A stretch of 64,000 bases of DNA, from NCBI GenBank assembly GCA_028829895.1, contig CM054179.1:41306617-41370616 (forward strand). The letters run 5' to 3'. Made by a program: the position numbers and the translations under genes. Below, piece by piece: positions 14,901 to 25,580 of the stretch; the stretch's first letter is position 1; the number at the start of each line of letters is the position of its first letter. A model generated the notes under the pieces. The model made no database searches, had not been told where the DNA came from, and saw only the letters and a list, made by a program, of their open reading frames with translations. This DNA is from Sinotaia quadrata (taxonomy: Eukaryota > Mollusca > Gastropoda > Architaenioglossa > Viviparidae).

Positions 14901-17900
14901 TTAAAACATTATAAAACCTCTGTGTTAAAAATATTTGATAGCCAGTTTTCTAGAAAGAAAATGCAGCTTGACAACTAGCAACTACACACATAAGCATGTG
15001 CACACGCGCAGAGACCTAATTTATTAGAGCAGTTAGTATTCATTTTTAATTACTAATTTTATTTGCATACAATTATAAAATTATAAGTTGTTAAATATGC
15101 ATTTTAAAAATCTAAATAATTTGTCTTGATTATAGTGCATATATCTAATTCAACAGACAGGTACTGCTCAATTTACACCAATTACAACATGAATGCTTTT
15201 TATTTTAATGACATTTATAATGAAGGGAAACAATTCAGTTTGTGCCATTTTATTCATTTTAAACTAATCTTTTGCATTGATGATTGCTCTCTCTTGTACC
15301 ATCAGGATAATTTTATTTAAAAATTCTTCACTGGTATTAAACTTCATTAATCATTTTAGCATCCTATTCAAAACTTGTTTTTGATTTATTAAAATTTCTA
15401 TTGATGTCCAAATCTTTTCAATTAATCCTCAGATAGTATCACTCACATGCAGACGTGAATCCCCAAATTTATTTATTTATTTGGATAAAATTTTGATACA
15501 ACTTACTAGTCATCATTTCTGTATGAGGGTGTCTTGTTTTCTTTCTAATTGCAGAATTTGGTCTCTACTACAGATACCAGCAACAGTAGACTTGAGGAAC
15601 TGAGAAAATATGCAGCAATTTATGGCCGATTTGATTCGAAACGAAAAAATGATCGCCCCATGTCTTTGCATGAGGTAAATGTTTGGTTTGTATTCTCCAG
15701 AGACTGACTTGGCTAGATATGTTTTATATACAGATGTAAGATGTGGAAAGATTTGCACTACATTATGAATGTTGCAAAATTGTATTTGGATATATGGCAA
15801 GATTTGTTTTTTTATTATGAATCAATGATATATATTTGTTCAGTGGGTGTACAAGTTCATTTTCTTTATTGGATTTATACATTGATTTAAAACATTTTTT
15901 CAAAAAAAAGAATCTTGGCTAGATTTCAGGAATTTAAAATAACAACTGTTTTTTTAAAGTGCTTCTTAAAACATTTGTTTTGTTAACCATTGGCTTATCC
16001 ATAGATGCCATGGTTTAATATGCAAGTTGAATTTTGGGTTTGCGACTTTGAGCTTATTCAAGTATGCTGGTGTTTAATTTTAACAGTTTAATTTTTTGTA
16101 TGTGGTGTTAGTGGTTTTATTCTTTTAACTTAGGTTCATTCATAGATACTATAGTAATTACTAAATTAGTATAACTGTCTCTTAAATTTTATTTTATTTA
16201 TTTATTTTTACTTTTATATTCAATCACATGTACTTTGGTATAAATGTGTCGGTTAACTTTCGTTTATGCTACCTTTTTTCACATGTACCAAAGCATTACT
16301 GTGTAATTTTATGTTGTCTTTATTTTACTTGCATTATGATATTATAGTGTTATTTAAACATTTATTTTACATTATGCTTATTCATACCTCCACCATGATA
16401 TGACTGTGTCAGTTAAACTTTTGTTTTTACCTTGTGACTATTGCAACATTTATGGTATTGTAAAAGTATTCGTTAATTTTTTTAATTTTATCTTGTATTA
16501 ATTCAGATATTCATCACCATGATTTAACCAAGTAATTTTTGTTCACAAACAATGGATGACTATTTCCTATAATTAGTAATATTATAAATAATATGACTGT
16601 GTGTTTATACATATGTGTGTACATGTCATGTTTTTGTTTGTTCTCCCTTCACTGTTTTCTGTTTATTATTGCAAATTTCTCTGTAGATCTCTTGTTTATT
16701 ATTGCAAATTTCTCTGTAGATCACTCTTTATTATTGAAATTTCTCTCTAGATCTCTGTTAATGAAGCAGCTGCCCAGCTATGCCTCTACTGTCCAGCTCT
16801 ATTGACACGACGGGAAGATTTATTCCCCTTGGCCAGACAGGTTGTACGTGACAGTGGGTACCAGTACTCAAAGGGCCACTCAAGGTATGTTAGGTTTGGT
16901 TTTTTGCCTGCAGGAATTATGTATTTATTTGTATTTATTATATAAAGTTACAATATTACAACCATTTCCATCACTAACACAACAAGGCAGAGGTAATATT
17001 GCTATTTTTATTTTGTCTCTATTTATAGAAACACATTTAAGAAAGAACTAGTTTTGAGCAAAAATACTTAAACTATCTTTCCAAAATACCAGTGTAAGAT
17101 GACTAATGCCATATCACATATTCAGCACTAGACATTTAAATTATTCATTAATCAGTAATATTAATATTAATCAGAAATATTTAACCTATGGAAAAATATG
17201 TTTATAAATTATAAAAGAAGCTTGTGCAAATAAATTATGTAATTTAAGAATTGATTTTAATTAGTTTGCATTTGCTGATTTGTAGGTACTACTGTCTGGT
17301 ATGTCTGCTAAAATGTCTGTTCCTTAGTTCATATAATAATATGATTATGTTATATGAATATATGGTAGAAACTTTGGACCACTGGTTCAAAAACAGTCAT
17401 TTATTTCAGTCACTTATTTGGTATAGAATATGTAGTAAGTGTAATTAGCTTGTAGACAGATAGATTACAACATATTTGCTTGACTGTTGATTTTCTTACG
17501 AACTGCATAACTGTTTGTTGATTTTCTTAAAATGCGCATATGATGAAAGTTATCTGCAATTGTTTGTATGAATTCTATAGGGCAGCTGATGTGGTTGTTT
17601 CTGCAAAGAAGGCACGCTTAGATCCTGCATTTCAGCGGCATTTTGACCCAACATTCAAAACTGTTAAGCAAGAGTTGGACAAGGAACAGAGGGAGGTAAG
17701 CCCATGCATTCTGAATATAAATATGCAGTGATATGATTTGGTTCTTCATTTGCCACAAGAATTAACAGTGGGTAGGTCGCAGTGCTTGAATCATTTATTG
17801 AATAGCATTAGCTGGTTATATTGAACATTCACATACTTGTTGCCTGCAATAATGAACCATTTAGTATTTCTTTCTCATTTTTGTTTTCTATTATGCAAAA

Positions 17901-20900
17901 ATTTTATGTACAGAGTTTTATTTGTTGTTTATTTTTTTCTTTATCCATTCACTTAATGAGGTGGCTTCTTCAACTCTCCCAAAGCCAACAGTCCCACTTG
18001 TACTAGCTCTGACTTGTTTCATAATTCTGGTATTTAACATTTCATTATCATTAGTTTCATGTTTGTGCAGGAATCAAATGGGCATTTTTTTCTATCTTTT
18101 GTTTCTCAGATTAACTTAAAATAGGAGCAGAATTCACACCATAAACTGTTTTATCTAAACAGTAATTTTGATGTTTACTTGTGCTCTTTATTTTGAAAGA
18201 TTATTTACTAATTAAGGTCATGCACTGCTCGCTTGATACCGTTTTGTGTTTTTTATACAATGTTTAACTGGGAAACAAAGTTGATGCTAATAAAATAATT
18301 AACTGTAAACATGCAGTGGATTTGTTGGAAAATTATTTTAATTTTGCAGTGTTTTTCAGTTTAACAACTATACATGCATTTCAATTTTAAAATATATCAG
18401 TCTGATTCAGAATTGTCTTCACTCACTATGCATACTTTAAAACCTGGGATAGGTGTGGGGGTAATGTATCTGTTGCTATGACAATCCATAAACAGTTAAG
18501 ACATTCATCTTTTTTATAGCTAAGGGTACAGTAATAAAAATGCATTAGCATCCAGACTAATTGCTAGCATAATAATTTTATAAGGGATGTATTCATGGAG
18601 CCCTTTTTCAGCTACAGTCAAGTGAACTCTTATCCCAAAGAATTTTGTTGCGAGTGAAACTTGGCTTTTTGGACCTTATAAGTATGGTGAGAAACACAAA
18701 TCACTCATCAGAACTCAATTTAAATAAGATAATAGTTTTATTACAGAAAGAAGTCACTCAATTATTTGATTATTTAATGAAATTAAGAAATCACTCAGCC
18801 ATTTGATTATTAATAAAGAAGGAAATCTCAGAACCATTTCATATGATAATTAGCAGAAGAAATCACTTAGCTATTTGATAATTAGTGTAGTAAGTAAAGA
18901 AATTACTTAGCCATTTGATAATTAGCATAGTAAAGAAAGAAATCACATAACCATTTGATAATTAGCAAGAAATTACTCAGCCATTTGATAATTAATAAAG
19001 AAATAAATCACTTAGCCATTTAATAATTAGCATAATAAAGCAAGAAATCAATTAGCTATTTGATAATTAGTAAAGAAAGAAATAACTGAGCCATTTGATA
19101 ATTAATAAAGAAAGCAATCACAAGCCATTTGATAATTAGTAAAGAAAGAAATCACTGAGCTATTGATAATCAGCATAATAAAGAATCTCATCTGTTTGAT
19201 AATTAGTGTGGTGAAGAAAGAAATGAGTGCATTTGCTGTGCCTAGTAATGTCTGGACTTTTTCTTTTGATTAATTAGGAACGAATGAGTGCCATGGCCCA
19301 GGAGCTAGCCTCAATTCGACAGCATCAGGAACAGGTCCGTGCAGAACTGGCCACAGCCACAGAGGAGCAGGACTTCGTTCAAACTCAGAAGTTACAGTCA
19401 GAGCTTGCCAGTCTTACATCACAGCAGTTACAAGTTCTCCAGGAGCATGGCGAACTTCTCCGTCAACCACGTTCTCACTATCACAAGTATGTAATAGTGG
19501 GTACAGAGTTAAAGTTGAATTGTTGTGAAAGAGTGTTAGAAGTAGTTGTACATAAAAACATTTTGTTATGTACATAGCTTTATCCAAAGAAGTTGAATAA
19601 ACTAATTGCAAAAAAATGTGCACAGAAATAGGTAATGTCTATATATTTGTTGATTCACAAGTGAAACTTACACTGTCTGTCTGACTGGTTGCATACAAAC
19701 TACATCTTACTGCTTGGCAATTAAGGTGAAAAACACACACTTTTCAGGAAGCTGAAAGAAGTTGGCACATCTTTTTTACCACAACAACCAAAGCCCAACA
19801 CATCCCACTGCAACTTACTGCAACTCCCATCTGTGTAGGTCATAGAAAAACAGCATATTGTTTAAAGTGCTAAATCCACTGATAGTATGTCACAATGAGT
19901 CAGGTGTTTTATTTATTATATCGGTGATAAATCGGTAGCTGTTTGATAATTAATGCTCAAGTTTATTTACCACAACCCTCAGACTGCAACTACTCTCTCA
20001 ATAATAACACAATTCAAATCCTATCTTGTCAACTCATGCAGTAACTATTACACTTTGTGGATTAATTATATAATAATAATATTTAAGTGGGTTCAACATT
20101 TCATAAATGAAATGATAACAGAAGCCAAGAAGACATTTTTGATTGATAAATATTTTTTTTTTAAAGTAAATGTGTCAACCGATAGATTTAACTGAAGAAA
20201 TCTATGTTAAAAGTGGTTCAACTCAGAGTATATGTAAATTTATATTATTTGATTTTATTGTCACATAAAACATTTAATAAACTAGCATTGCTTGTAACTT
20301 ACATGTCATGTGCACGAGTACATGGTGGGAGTTATAGCAGTGGGATGTAGTGGTTGTGATGAAAACATAGTCCTAAATGAAGTTGGTCTCAATAAACTGT
20401 GCAATATACTAAGGACAGACACTTATCAAGTGCAATATGTTGTGGTCTAGATTGCTATATGTCTGCAAAGATGTTTACTTGAATAATTATAATCTACTCT
20501 ACACACCAAAAAAAGTTGACTGAAAATGGAACTCCTTTGAAAAACATGTCACTGGTAAAGATACAGATAAGCAGTTAGGCATAAGTGTCTATTCTATTAT
20601 ATTTTTCTATGTGCAAGCAAGAAATGAATTAATATTCTCTGCCAACACTGAAACAGAAAATATTGTTAGAAACTGTTTTTTCCTTTGGCAAATTTTAGTT
20701 GCTTTTGAAAATAGTGTAGCAAATTCAAAAATTCTGATTGGTCCATTAAAAAGAGGAGAGATAACTCTCTACACTCATATTTTTTTCATAATTATATGTT
20801 AAAAGGTTTGAGAAAAATTTTTGTGGTAAATTATTTTTCATAAAATCATGGAAAAAATATCATTTTATTCAGCATTTCAACAACTTAAAAAAAATATGAC

Positions 20901-23900
20901 ACAATAAGGGATTATTAGTTCATGCAGTTCTTGCTAAATTCAAAACCCCATAGCATCTTTCTCAGTTCACATCACCAGTCATGGCTTTCATTTCTGAGAC
21001 ATGTTGTACCGATGCTAATGCTGATTATTCGGTCCTATATGATCAGTTGAAACCATTTATCGGTAAGATCTATTTGTGAGTGTTTATTAATGTTTATTTC
21101 CATTTTTGTGAATTTTTTTGTAAGCAAATTTTTATTTTTCAAGCAGAATTATTGACAATTTCCGAATTAACACTTTCTAATATAGGCCAGTCTTGGAGTG
21201 ACTCATTTGCAGAGATTTGAAAATATACTATTTACTTGAAATATTTAGTTTTAAATTTGCCGATCTTATTTATGAATATTGTTTTATTTATTCATTTAAT
21301 TTTAGTTATGGAAGTATTATTTTTTTAAAATAGTTTTAAATCATCGTTAATTTCAACAAGAAAAGATAACTCTAGATGCTAAAACTGTAAACATTTGAGA
21401 AACAGTTCTGAAATGTTTCAGTTCTTTCAAGTGTACTCTTTACTGTAATACAAACATAATATTTAGTTTATTGTTTTGTATTTGCTTATATTTTAAAAAA
21501 ATCTTATTTTATTATTTTGGGGGGATTCCCCCCCCCCCCACTTCACTGACTTGTAATTCTTTACACTACTACATAAATGAAGAAATAGCTAAAACCTGAT
21601 AAACCTTAATGGCTAATGAATGTACAGCATATATATTATATTATGAAAAACAGAAAAAATAAGTTATTTCATTTAGCTAGAGGTTTTGATGGTAAGGGAT
21701 GTTACCATTTCTGAAAATAACAAAAGCTTCTTTGTACAATGATCTTGAATTCTTGATGATGCCAATGGATTTTGGTTCAATCAGCAGAATCCTAAAGGAA
21801 TCCTGGTTTCAGATAAAGTTTGAGTAGAAAAGTGAAGCATTTATAGAGTAACTTGAAATTAATTGGAGTTAGGAGCATCATTCCTTCTAATATTTTTCCT
21901 GTGTGTGTGGCGGGACTGGCAGTTGTTTGAGCTTGCTACCAAAACTTGTGCACTGTATTTTCTAATAAGCTGTGTGGTTGCATAGCCATGCGCCTTAGAG
22001 GGAATATGTTTAGGAGGTATATATAACAAATCTTGTCTGGTTGATCAGAATAGGTGAGGAAACTTAGCTTCTTTGTTTTCTCATTTCACATGAATAAAGA
22101 GAATTTAATTTATTTATATAATATGTTTTATTTATACATTTGATTTTTTTAATTTATACATTTAGTATTTTGTTTAATTCGTGTATTTGATTTTTTGTTT
22201 AAATCATACGTTTGATTTTATGTTTAATTCATGCTTTTGATTTTTTGTTGTTGTTTAATTCCAACATATGATTGTTTTGATGATTTTGAACATATATCAA
22301 TGTTGAATTAATCAGGATTTTGAATATCCAGGAAATCTTTTTTTCACCATCTCAGTTTATAAATAGTCTTTTGTATAGATTTATGGAAAATAAGATTGAT
22401 TTTTAAAAAAATATATATATTATTTTATTATATTTCATAAAGTTTCTGTTTATCCTTTTCAACAATTGATATATCAGAACGGTTGTTTAGTTTGAATAAT
22501 TCACCAACAGTGCAGTAACTATGTTATTACAAGCATTGTTAATCCCAATTTCTTTCTTCCAATCACTCAGTTTTATTCCTTTTTTTTGTTGTATGCTTTA
22601 TGTTACAAAGTCTTTTTATCTTTTGCAGATCTAATCACTCCAGACGAAGTGGTACAGATGATGCAAATAGAGGTAGGAATGATACAACTTTTGCCCTGAA
22701 TGAGTAGTAATTCTATAAGCAACATGCACTTTCAAGACTAGATTTATACATGAAGCATTCAGTACCCATCTGATTATTTCACATTTTTAAGGAAATGAAT
22801 CGCCTAGCAAAAGCTATTTCTTTATGTATTTATGATGCTAAGTGCGCATTTGTGTGTATACAAGCAGTATATATTAGCTGTTTTAACACGAATTCAGTAT
22901 TTCTTTTCTGGGTAGTGCTTATTGCTTATGTGTAAAGATACATTTCAGAAATGCCACTACAGTATCCAACTGGGTATTAAACTTAACAAACATGAATTGT
23001 TTCACATTATGCTACAGTTCTCTTGGAAGACAATTAGTAAATGGTAATATCTGATTTTGGACAAATGCTTAAAAAAAAATAATGCTTAATTCACAATCAT
23101 TACATTATCCAGAAATTGCTTCATTTATTTCGTTATCATTCATTCTTTCCCACTTCCAAACGTTTTTGACCAGGCATAAATCATAAGAAAGTGCAAGAGT
23201 TGCTCATTAGGTGCAGCTTGAAAAATTAATGATATTATTTAGCTTATTTCTTTCAAATGAAATTTATATCTTTTAGTAAAACAAGGTGTGCTTATGTACT
23301 AAATTCACATGTCGTTTCGGATAGGTCCCACTTAAGTCAAGGAGTTTTTTTTAAATGTGTATCTGAATTTAACACTTTAAGACACAAATAGCAACCTTTT
23401 GCAAATAGATCACTGCATTAGACTGAAAAAGTTTGGGAAGCTCAGTGGGTGGAGGTGTGTTGCATTAGAGTTGAATGAGAGTGGGTAGTAAAGTGTAAAT
23501 GGCATTAAATCTAATTCATGTTAAGTTCAGAAATGCTAGGGATATGTGTACTTTCAGTGGAAAAGTCAAAAGGTCCTGTTGCTTAAGTGGGCATCTCACA
23601 TCACTTGCAGGCATGTTACATCACTTGTAGGCACATTACATCACTTGCAGGCAACTTGCATCACTTGTGGGCATGTTAAATCACTTGTGGGCATATTGCA
23701 TCACTTGAAGTTAACAAGCATCCAATACAAGCCCTTGCAATAAGAGTCCACATGTGCGCTTAGTTAACTAAATTTTAATGTGGATAATATTGACCCATTA
23801 AATTTGGGCAGTGTACTAAGTTTTAAAATAGTGAATATTAACCCCTGAGCAATGAGTCCAAATATATTTGCAGTATACTTACCGTAGTTTTACAGTAGTC

Positions 23901-25260
23901 AACAAGTTTCCTCTTAAGTCTGCGCACTATAGCTTTCAGAAGTTGAGTTTAAGTTGTTATGTCAGTTAAGGTAAAATAGAATGGAATGCATACTTTGAGA
24001 CCCTATGGTATGTTAATATCAAATTCCTGGGGTTCCAATCTGGAAACTGGAATGAAGCAGTAATTTCTCTTGGATCATTCATTTACCTCTTTCTCTTTTG
24101 TGTACTAAGTTAACCTTTTTGCCCAGATGACTCCAGTTTCAACCCAGCCTAGAATCACTTCATTATAAGCACCAAATGCAATCATAAAATCCATTATACT
24201 CTTTCACTTAGTTTATTTTAAACTACTGGCTCCATCCCTTTTCACTTAAGGCTAGAAACAGTATATCCAAGTAAACCTAAACAGACAGTAATTTAACTAA
24301 CAGCTTTTGGGGGTTTCAGACAGTAATTTAACTAACCACTTTTGGGGTTTTTAGACAGTAATTTAACAATGACTTTGGGGGTGGGGGGTTAGTATTTTTT
24401 TTTTTTTTGGGGGGGGGGGGTAGACAGTAATTTAACTAATGACTTTTGGGGGTTTTAGACAGTAATTTAACTAACGACTTTTGGAGATTTTAGACATTAA
24501 TTTATCTAATGACTTTTGGGGGTTTCAGACAGAAATTTAACTAACAACTTTTGGGGATTTTAGACAGTAATTTAACTAACCCTTGGGGGGTGGGGGTTAG
24601 ACAGTAATTTTGGGGGGTTCAGACAGTAATTTAACTAATGACTTTTGGGGGTTTCTTCCAGATTGTACTGCAGGAATGAGTGGTGCCTCATCTCCAGTCT
24701 CAGACTCCAACGACTCCATCAATCATCTATCATCAGCCACACTTGATTCGCTCTGTGCAGCCATCCGTAACAGCAATGGTACATTATTTGAAGAGGGCCT
24801 CCGAATAGCGCAGCAGTATGGAATGGCTGATTTTGCCCAGGAGCTGAAAGACTTACAGTCACAACGACAGGCCACAGAGAATTCCGATGATGGTAACAGC
24901 AGAGGCAGTGCGACAAAAGAGTTTGAAAAATCCTATGAATTTAAGGCTATAAAAACGGAGTTAGATGCTGGTGTAGGTGTTAAAAGTGTGGACAAAGATG
25001 GTGTAACATCTGGGCGTTTTTCACTCGACAAAGGTAAAGCTCAGAGGGTAACAACTGCTGCTTTAACTGCACCATCTGGTGTGAATGGTGTTGATGTAGT
25101 AGAGGTGTCATCATCCCAACCAGCAATTGCTAGTCCCTCTAGAACAAGAGGAGATAAAGCAGCAGAGTTGATGAGGAAGGGAGAAAATATTGATCCAGCC
25201 CCCATACGACCTCCTTCTCGTCGCAGTCGTGCTAGCCAGAGCAATTCACTGAGCGGCTGA
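2730..25260 (+). CDS. NAB: NAB-family transcriptional co-repressor (NGFI-A-binding protein homologue), 3' part, 8 exons
   Basis: NAB proteins are nuclear co-repressors. They bind EGR/Krox zinc-finger activators through the N-terminal NCD1 domain and repress through NCD2 and NuRD (CHD4) contacts. The window encodes about 527 residues. Recognition rests on the NCD2 core: EELRKYAAIYGRFDSKRK (exon at 15555) and VNEAAAQLC...LLTRREDLFPLARQ (exon at 16751), which closely match vertebrate NAB1/NAB2. A Ser/Pro-rich linker precedes NCD2. A basic/acidic segment with VKQELD, a Gln/Glu-rich coiled-coil stretch and a Ser-rich C-terminus containing AIKTELD follow it. The latter resembles the IKTEPED tail of vertebrate NAB1. 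Exons join as 2730-2944, 3208-3357, 15555-15674, 16751-16884, 17581-17695, 19278-19486, 22629-22672 and 24662-25260, with matching phases. NCD1 and the start codon are not in the window. The family is seen; partners and function are inferred by homology. Confidence 0.9.
3208..3357 (+). CDS. NAB: NAB exon: start of NCD2 repression domain
   Basis: Fifty codons in phase 0 at both ends (tgtag|GAA ... CAG|gtttgt). It encodes a Leu-rich beginning, then IKAIAMAAASLAKQLPSFEP and DLNSKKLINREIQ. This parallels the segment of vertebrate NAB1 around APTLPKSDLNEVKELLKTNK, the start of NCD2. It is predicted to be helical. Confidence 0.85.
4692..5745. mobile_element. piggyBac-like non-autonomous element with TTAA target duplication
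   Basis: A 1,054-bp segment lies between TTAA at 4688-4691 and TTAA at 5746-5749. Its left end reads cctgttcagtggcagg and the reverse complement of the right end reads cccattcggtgctccagg. These are imperfect terminal inverted repeats beginning CC, as expected for piggyBac-type elements, which duplicate TTAA. No transposase frame is present. Inside, a block of about 200 bp is tandemly duplicated (4851-5050 and 5051-5249). Probably an old deletion derivative. Confidence 0.6.
4851..5249 (+). repeat. ~200-bp tandem duplication inside the piggyBac-like element
   Basis: Two units both contain aaaatgtaaacaaatg, aatctgct, aattatgatgaatacaa and attcccatcaaaagaataa in the same order. Each unit ends with cctaaaaac-like sequence. 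Confidence 0.75.
6780..7270 (+). mobile_element. Dispersed repeat family A, copy 2
   Basis: Same order of landmarks as copy 1 (agtgatgagaatcttaattt, cagacaccactcgtctctca, aaacttcttactaaaggaga, cccatccacccactttcttc, gtatgcgtaagaagg). Similarity to the inverted third copy continues to about 7270 (caacaatgtcaca). A poly-T tract at about 7171-7186 interrupts it. Confidence 0.7.
9370..9590 (+). repeat. ~47-bp minisatellite, 4-5 copies
   Basis: Units contain gaacagattgcaaacagctg, agatatgtaggtacagg and taaagttactgaa. The antisense 70-codon open frame across it is repeat-derived. Confidence 0.8.
10056..10623 (+). mobile_element. Dispersed repeat family B, copy 1
   Basis: It aligns over about 570 bp with 41525-42110. 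Shared blocks are ttaatggtgagttaggt, ttgctattgatat, tgtatttattatg, ctaataaa, ggaattgtaagttgaga, gtaaggaagaatgga and a tgctagaaa...actgttactgc end. It contains an AATAAA-like motif mid-element, as an LTR or 3'UTR would. No coding capacity. Confidence 0.7.
10735..11315 (-). mobile_element. Dispersed repeat family A, copy 3 (inverted)
   Basis: The reverse complement matches copies 1 and 2: acaagtgatggagaaatctt, gagacaccactctaacttgg, gaaacttcttactaaaggag and ttaaatcaacaatcagatac. It lies just downstream of a family B copy (10056-10623), so the two may be parts of one composite element. Confidence 0.7.
15555..15674 (+). CDS. NAB: NAB exon: NCD2 core
   Basis: Forty codons (tgcag|AAT ... GAG|gtaaat), phase 0 to 0. 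It contains LEELRKYAAIYGRFDSKRK, the diagnostic NCD2 block, nearly identical to vertebrate NAB1 (EEIRKYSAIYGRFDSKRK). This is the strongest single piece of evidence for the gene identity. It follows a 12.2-kb intron. Confidence 0.95.
15675..16750 (+). other. NAB intron
   Basis: AT-rich intron of about 1.1 kb between the two NCD2 exons. Nothing notable except the partly triplicated pyrimidine tract at 16655-16750 that supplies the acceptor. Confidence 0.7.
16751..16884 (+). CDS. NAB: NAB exon: NCD2 second half
   Basis: Acceptor ctctctag|ATC, donor AAG|gtatgt. It encodes SVNEAAAQLC, LLTRREDLFPLARQVVRDSG and YQYSKGHS, matching vertebrate TVNEAAAQLC...LLTRRDELFALARQISREV. It ends with two bases of an Arg codon (phase 2), completed by the next exon. 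A short T-rich triplication (ttattattgcaaatttctctgtagatc-like, 16655-16760) forms the polypyrimidine region and carries decoy tag-atc acceptors just upstream. Confidence 0.93.
16885..17580 (+). other. NAB intron
   Basis: AT-rich intron of about 0.7 kb. I saw no repeat or exon beyond short open frames without recognisable sequence. Confidence 0.7.
17581..17695 (+). CDS. NAB: NAB exon: post-NCD2 basic/acidic segment with VKQE motif
   Basis: Acceptor ctatag|G, donor GAG|gtaagc. One base completes the split codon, then 38 codons follow. It encodes SAKKARLDPAFQRHFDP and TVKQELDKEQRE. VKQE fits a psi-K-x-E sumoylation consensus. The position and basic-then-acidic layout correspond to the KRIKVED region after NCD2 in NAB1. 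Functional modification is an inference. Confidence 0.88.
17696..19277 (+). other. NAB intron with ~40-bp minisatellite
   Basis: The 3' third of this 1.6-kb intron is a tandem array (18745-19240). The rest is AT-rich sequence without recognisable features. Confidence 0.7.
18745..19240 (+). repeat. ~38-42-bp minisatellite, about 12 copies
   Basis: Degenerate units of the form aagaaatcacttagccattt + gataattagtaaag run to within about 40 bp of the acceptor at 19277. Unit length varies through small insertions. Confidence 0.85.
19278..19486 (+). CDS. NAB: NAB exon: Gln/Glu-rich coiled-coil segment
   Basis: Acceptor taattag|GAA, donor AA|gtatgt, phase 0 to 2. It encodes 69 codons dominated by A, E, L and Q (SAMAQELASIRQHQEQVRAE onward; LQSELASLTSQQLQVLQEHG), which look like a long amphipathic helix. 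Base composition is clearly richer in G+C than the AT-rich minisatellite immediately upstream (18745-19240). Confidence 0.88.
19487..22628 (+). other. NAB intron, 3.1 kb
   Basis: AT-rich intron with a C-tract (about 21529-21539, preceded by ggggg) and a T-rich minisatellite at 22115-22275. A short frame at 20611-20802 has no recognisable domain. Confidence 0.7.
22115..22275 (+). repeat. T-rich ~30-bp tandem repeat, about 5 copies
   Basis: Recurrent units of the type tttaattcatgcatttgatttttt lie between 22115 and 22275, quite degenerate. Confidence 0.6.
22629..22672 (+). CDS. NAB: NAB microexon, 44 nt
   Basis: The exon lies between a T-rich acceptor (cttttgcag) and donor GAG|gtagga. It adds SNHSRRSGTDDANR, hydrophilic and Ser/Arg-rich. 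Evidence is indirect but good: the exon upstream ends in phase 2 and the terminal exon starts two bases into a codon. A cassette of 3n+2 bases is therefore needed, and 44 nt fits exactly. Skipping it would frameshift the C-terminus. Confidence 0.75.
23591..23710 (+). repeat. 20-bp minisatellite, exactly 6 units
   Basis: Six in-register 20-bp units of the form gcatgttacatcacttgtag. The tcacttg core is invariant or nearly so, and changes are confined to the first half of each unit. There are no unique spacers, so this is not a CRISPR array. Confidence 0.9.
24282..24655 (+). repeat. G-rich ~35-bp minisatellite, about 10 copies, adjoining a splice acceptor
   Basis: Units are agacagtaatttaactaa followed by cgacttttgggggtttt. 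One unit is expanded into a long G-run (about 24410-24420) after poly-T. The last unit provides the gggggtttcttccag acceptor of the NAB terminal exon. The + strand (and so the transcript) has many GGG runs and could form G-quadruplexes. Confidence 0.9.
24662..25260 (+). CDS. NAB: NAB terminal coding exon
   Basis: Acceptor gtttcttccag|AT; the frame runs 199 codons to TGA at 25258-25260. Contents in order: a Ser-rich start (GASSPVSDSNDSINHLSS), a helical block (LFEEGLRIAQQYGMADFAQE) similar in style to the conserved C-terminal block of NABs, an acidic stretch with FKAIKTELDAG (psi-K-x-E), and a basic Ser/Arg tail ending SQSNSLSG. The acceptor is reached directly through a G-rich minisatellite. 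Confidence 0.9.
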
Positions 25261-25580
25261 CAAGGGAAATGCACAACTATAAAACATAACATTGTCACTA
25301 TGTTAACAAGTTGGCTAAATTTCATTATAAACTGTAGTTGTCCAATACTTAATGGAATGGATGTTCAGTGCATTAAGGAAAGATTTTCCTGTATATGATT
25401 GGATTAAAACTGTTGGAGGAAAGAGGGTGTCTTTGCTTGAGACCTGAAAAATCTTCATTGCTTAGCAGCATATTATTTTAACAGAATCATGATTTTTATA
25501 ATGCTCTTTTTTAAAAAGAATTTAAAGAATCATGATTTGTATAATGCACTTAAAAAATAAAAGAATTTAACCTCTCCAAA
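25261..25580 (+). other. NAB 3'UTR, proximal part
   Basis: AT-rich sequence after the stop codon. The first AATAAA hexamer is at 25556-25561. A second AATAAA at 25937-25942 could give a longer form. The true cleavage site cannot be read from sequence alone. Confidence 0.5.
25556..25561 (+). terminator. NAB: Candidate NAB polyadenylation signal (AATAAA)
   Basis: First canonical hexamer downstream of the NAB stop, about 300 nt away. AATAAA is common by chance in AT-rich DNA, so this is a candidate only; 25937-25942 is an alternative. Confidence 0.35.

Larger units (their letters stand above)
3358..15554 (+). other. NAB intron, 12.2 kb, rich in decayed mobile elements
   Basis: The largest NAB intron in the window. 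It contains a piggyBac-like TTAA element (4692-5745), family A copies at 6780 and 10735, a family B copy at 10056, a 47-bp minisatellite at 9370 and several poly-A/T tracts. Short open frames such as the antisense ones at 5994-6251 and 13876-14082 show no recognisable domain. I saw no exon in 11316-15554. Confidence 0.7.
22673..24661 (+). other. NAB last intron with two minisatellites
   Basis: It contains a regular 20-bp array (23591-23710) and a G-rich array (24282-24655) that runs into the acceptor of the terminal exon. The rest is AT-rich without visible features. Confidence 0.7.

Noticed and set aside
23591..23710. CRISPR-like regular array
   Set aside because: Units are contiguous without unique spacers, in a eukaryotic intron.
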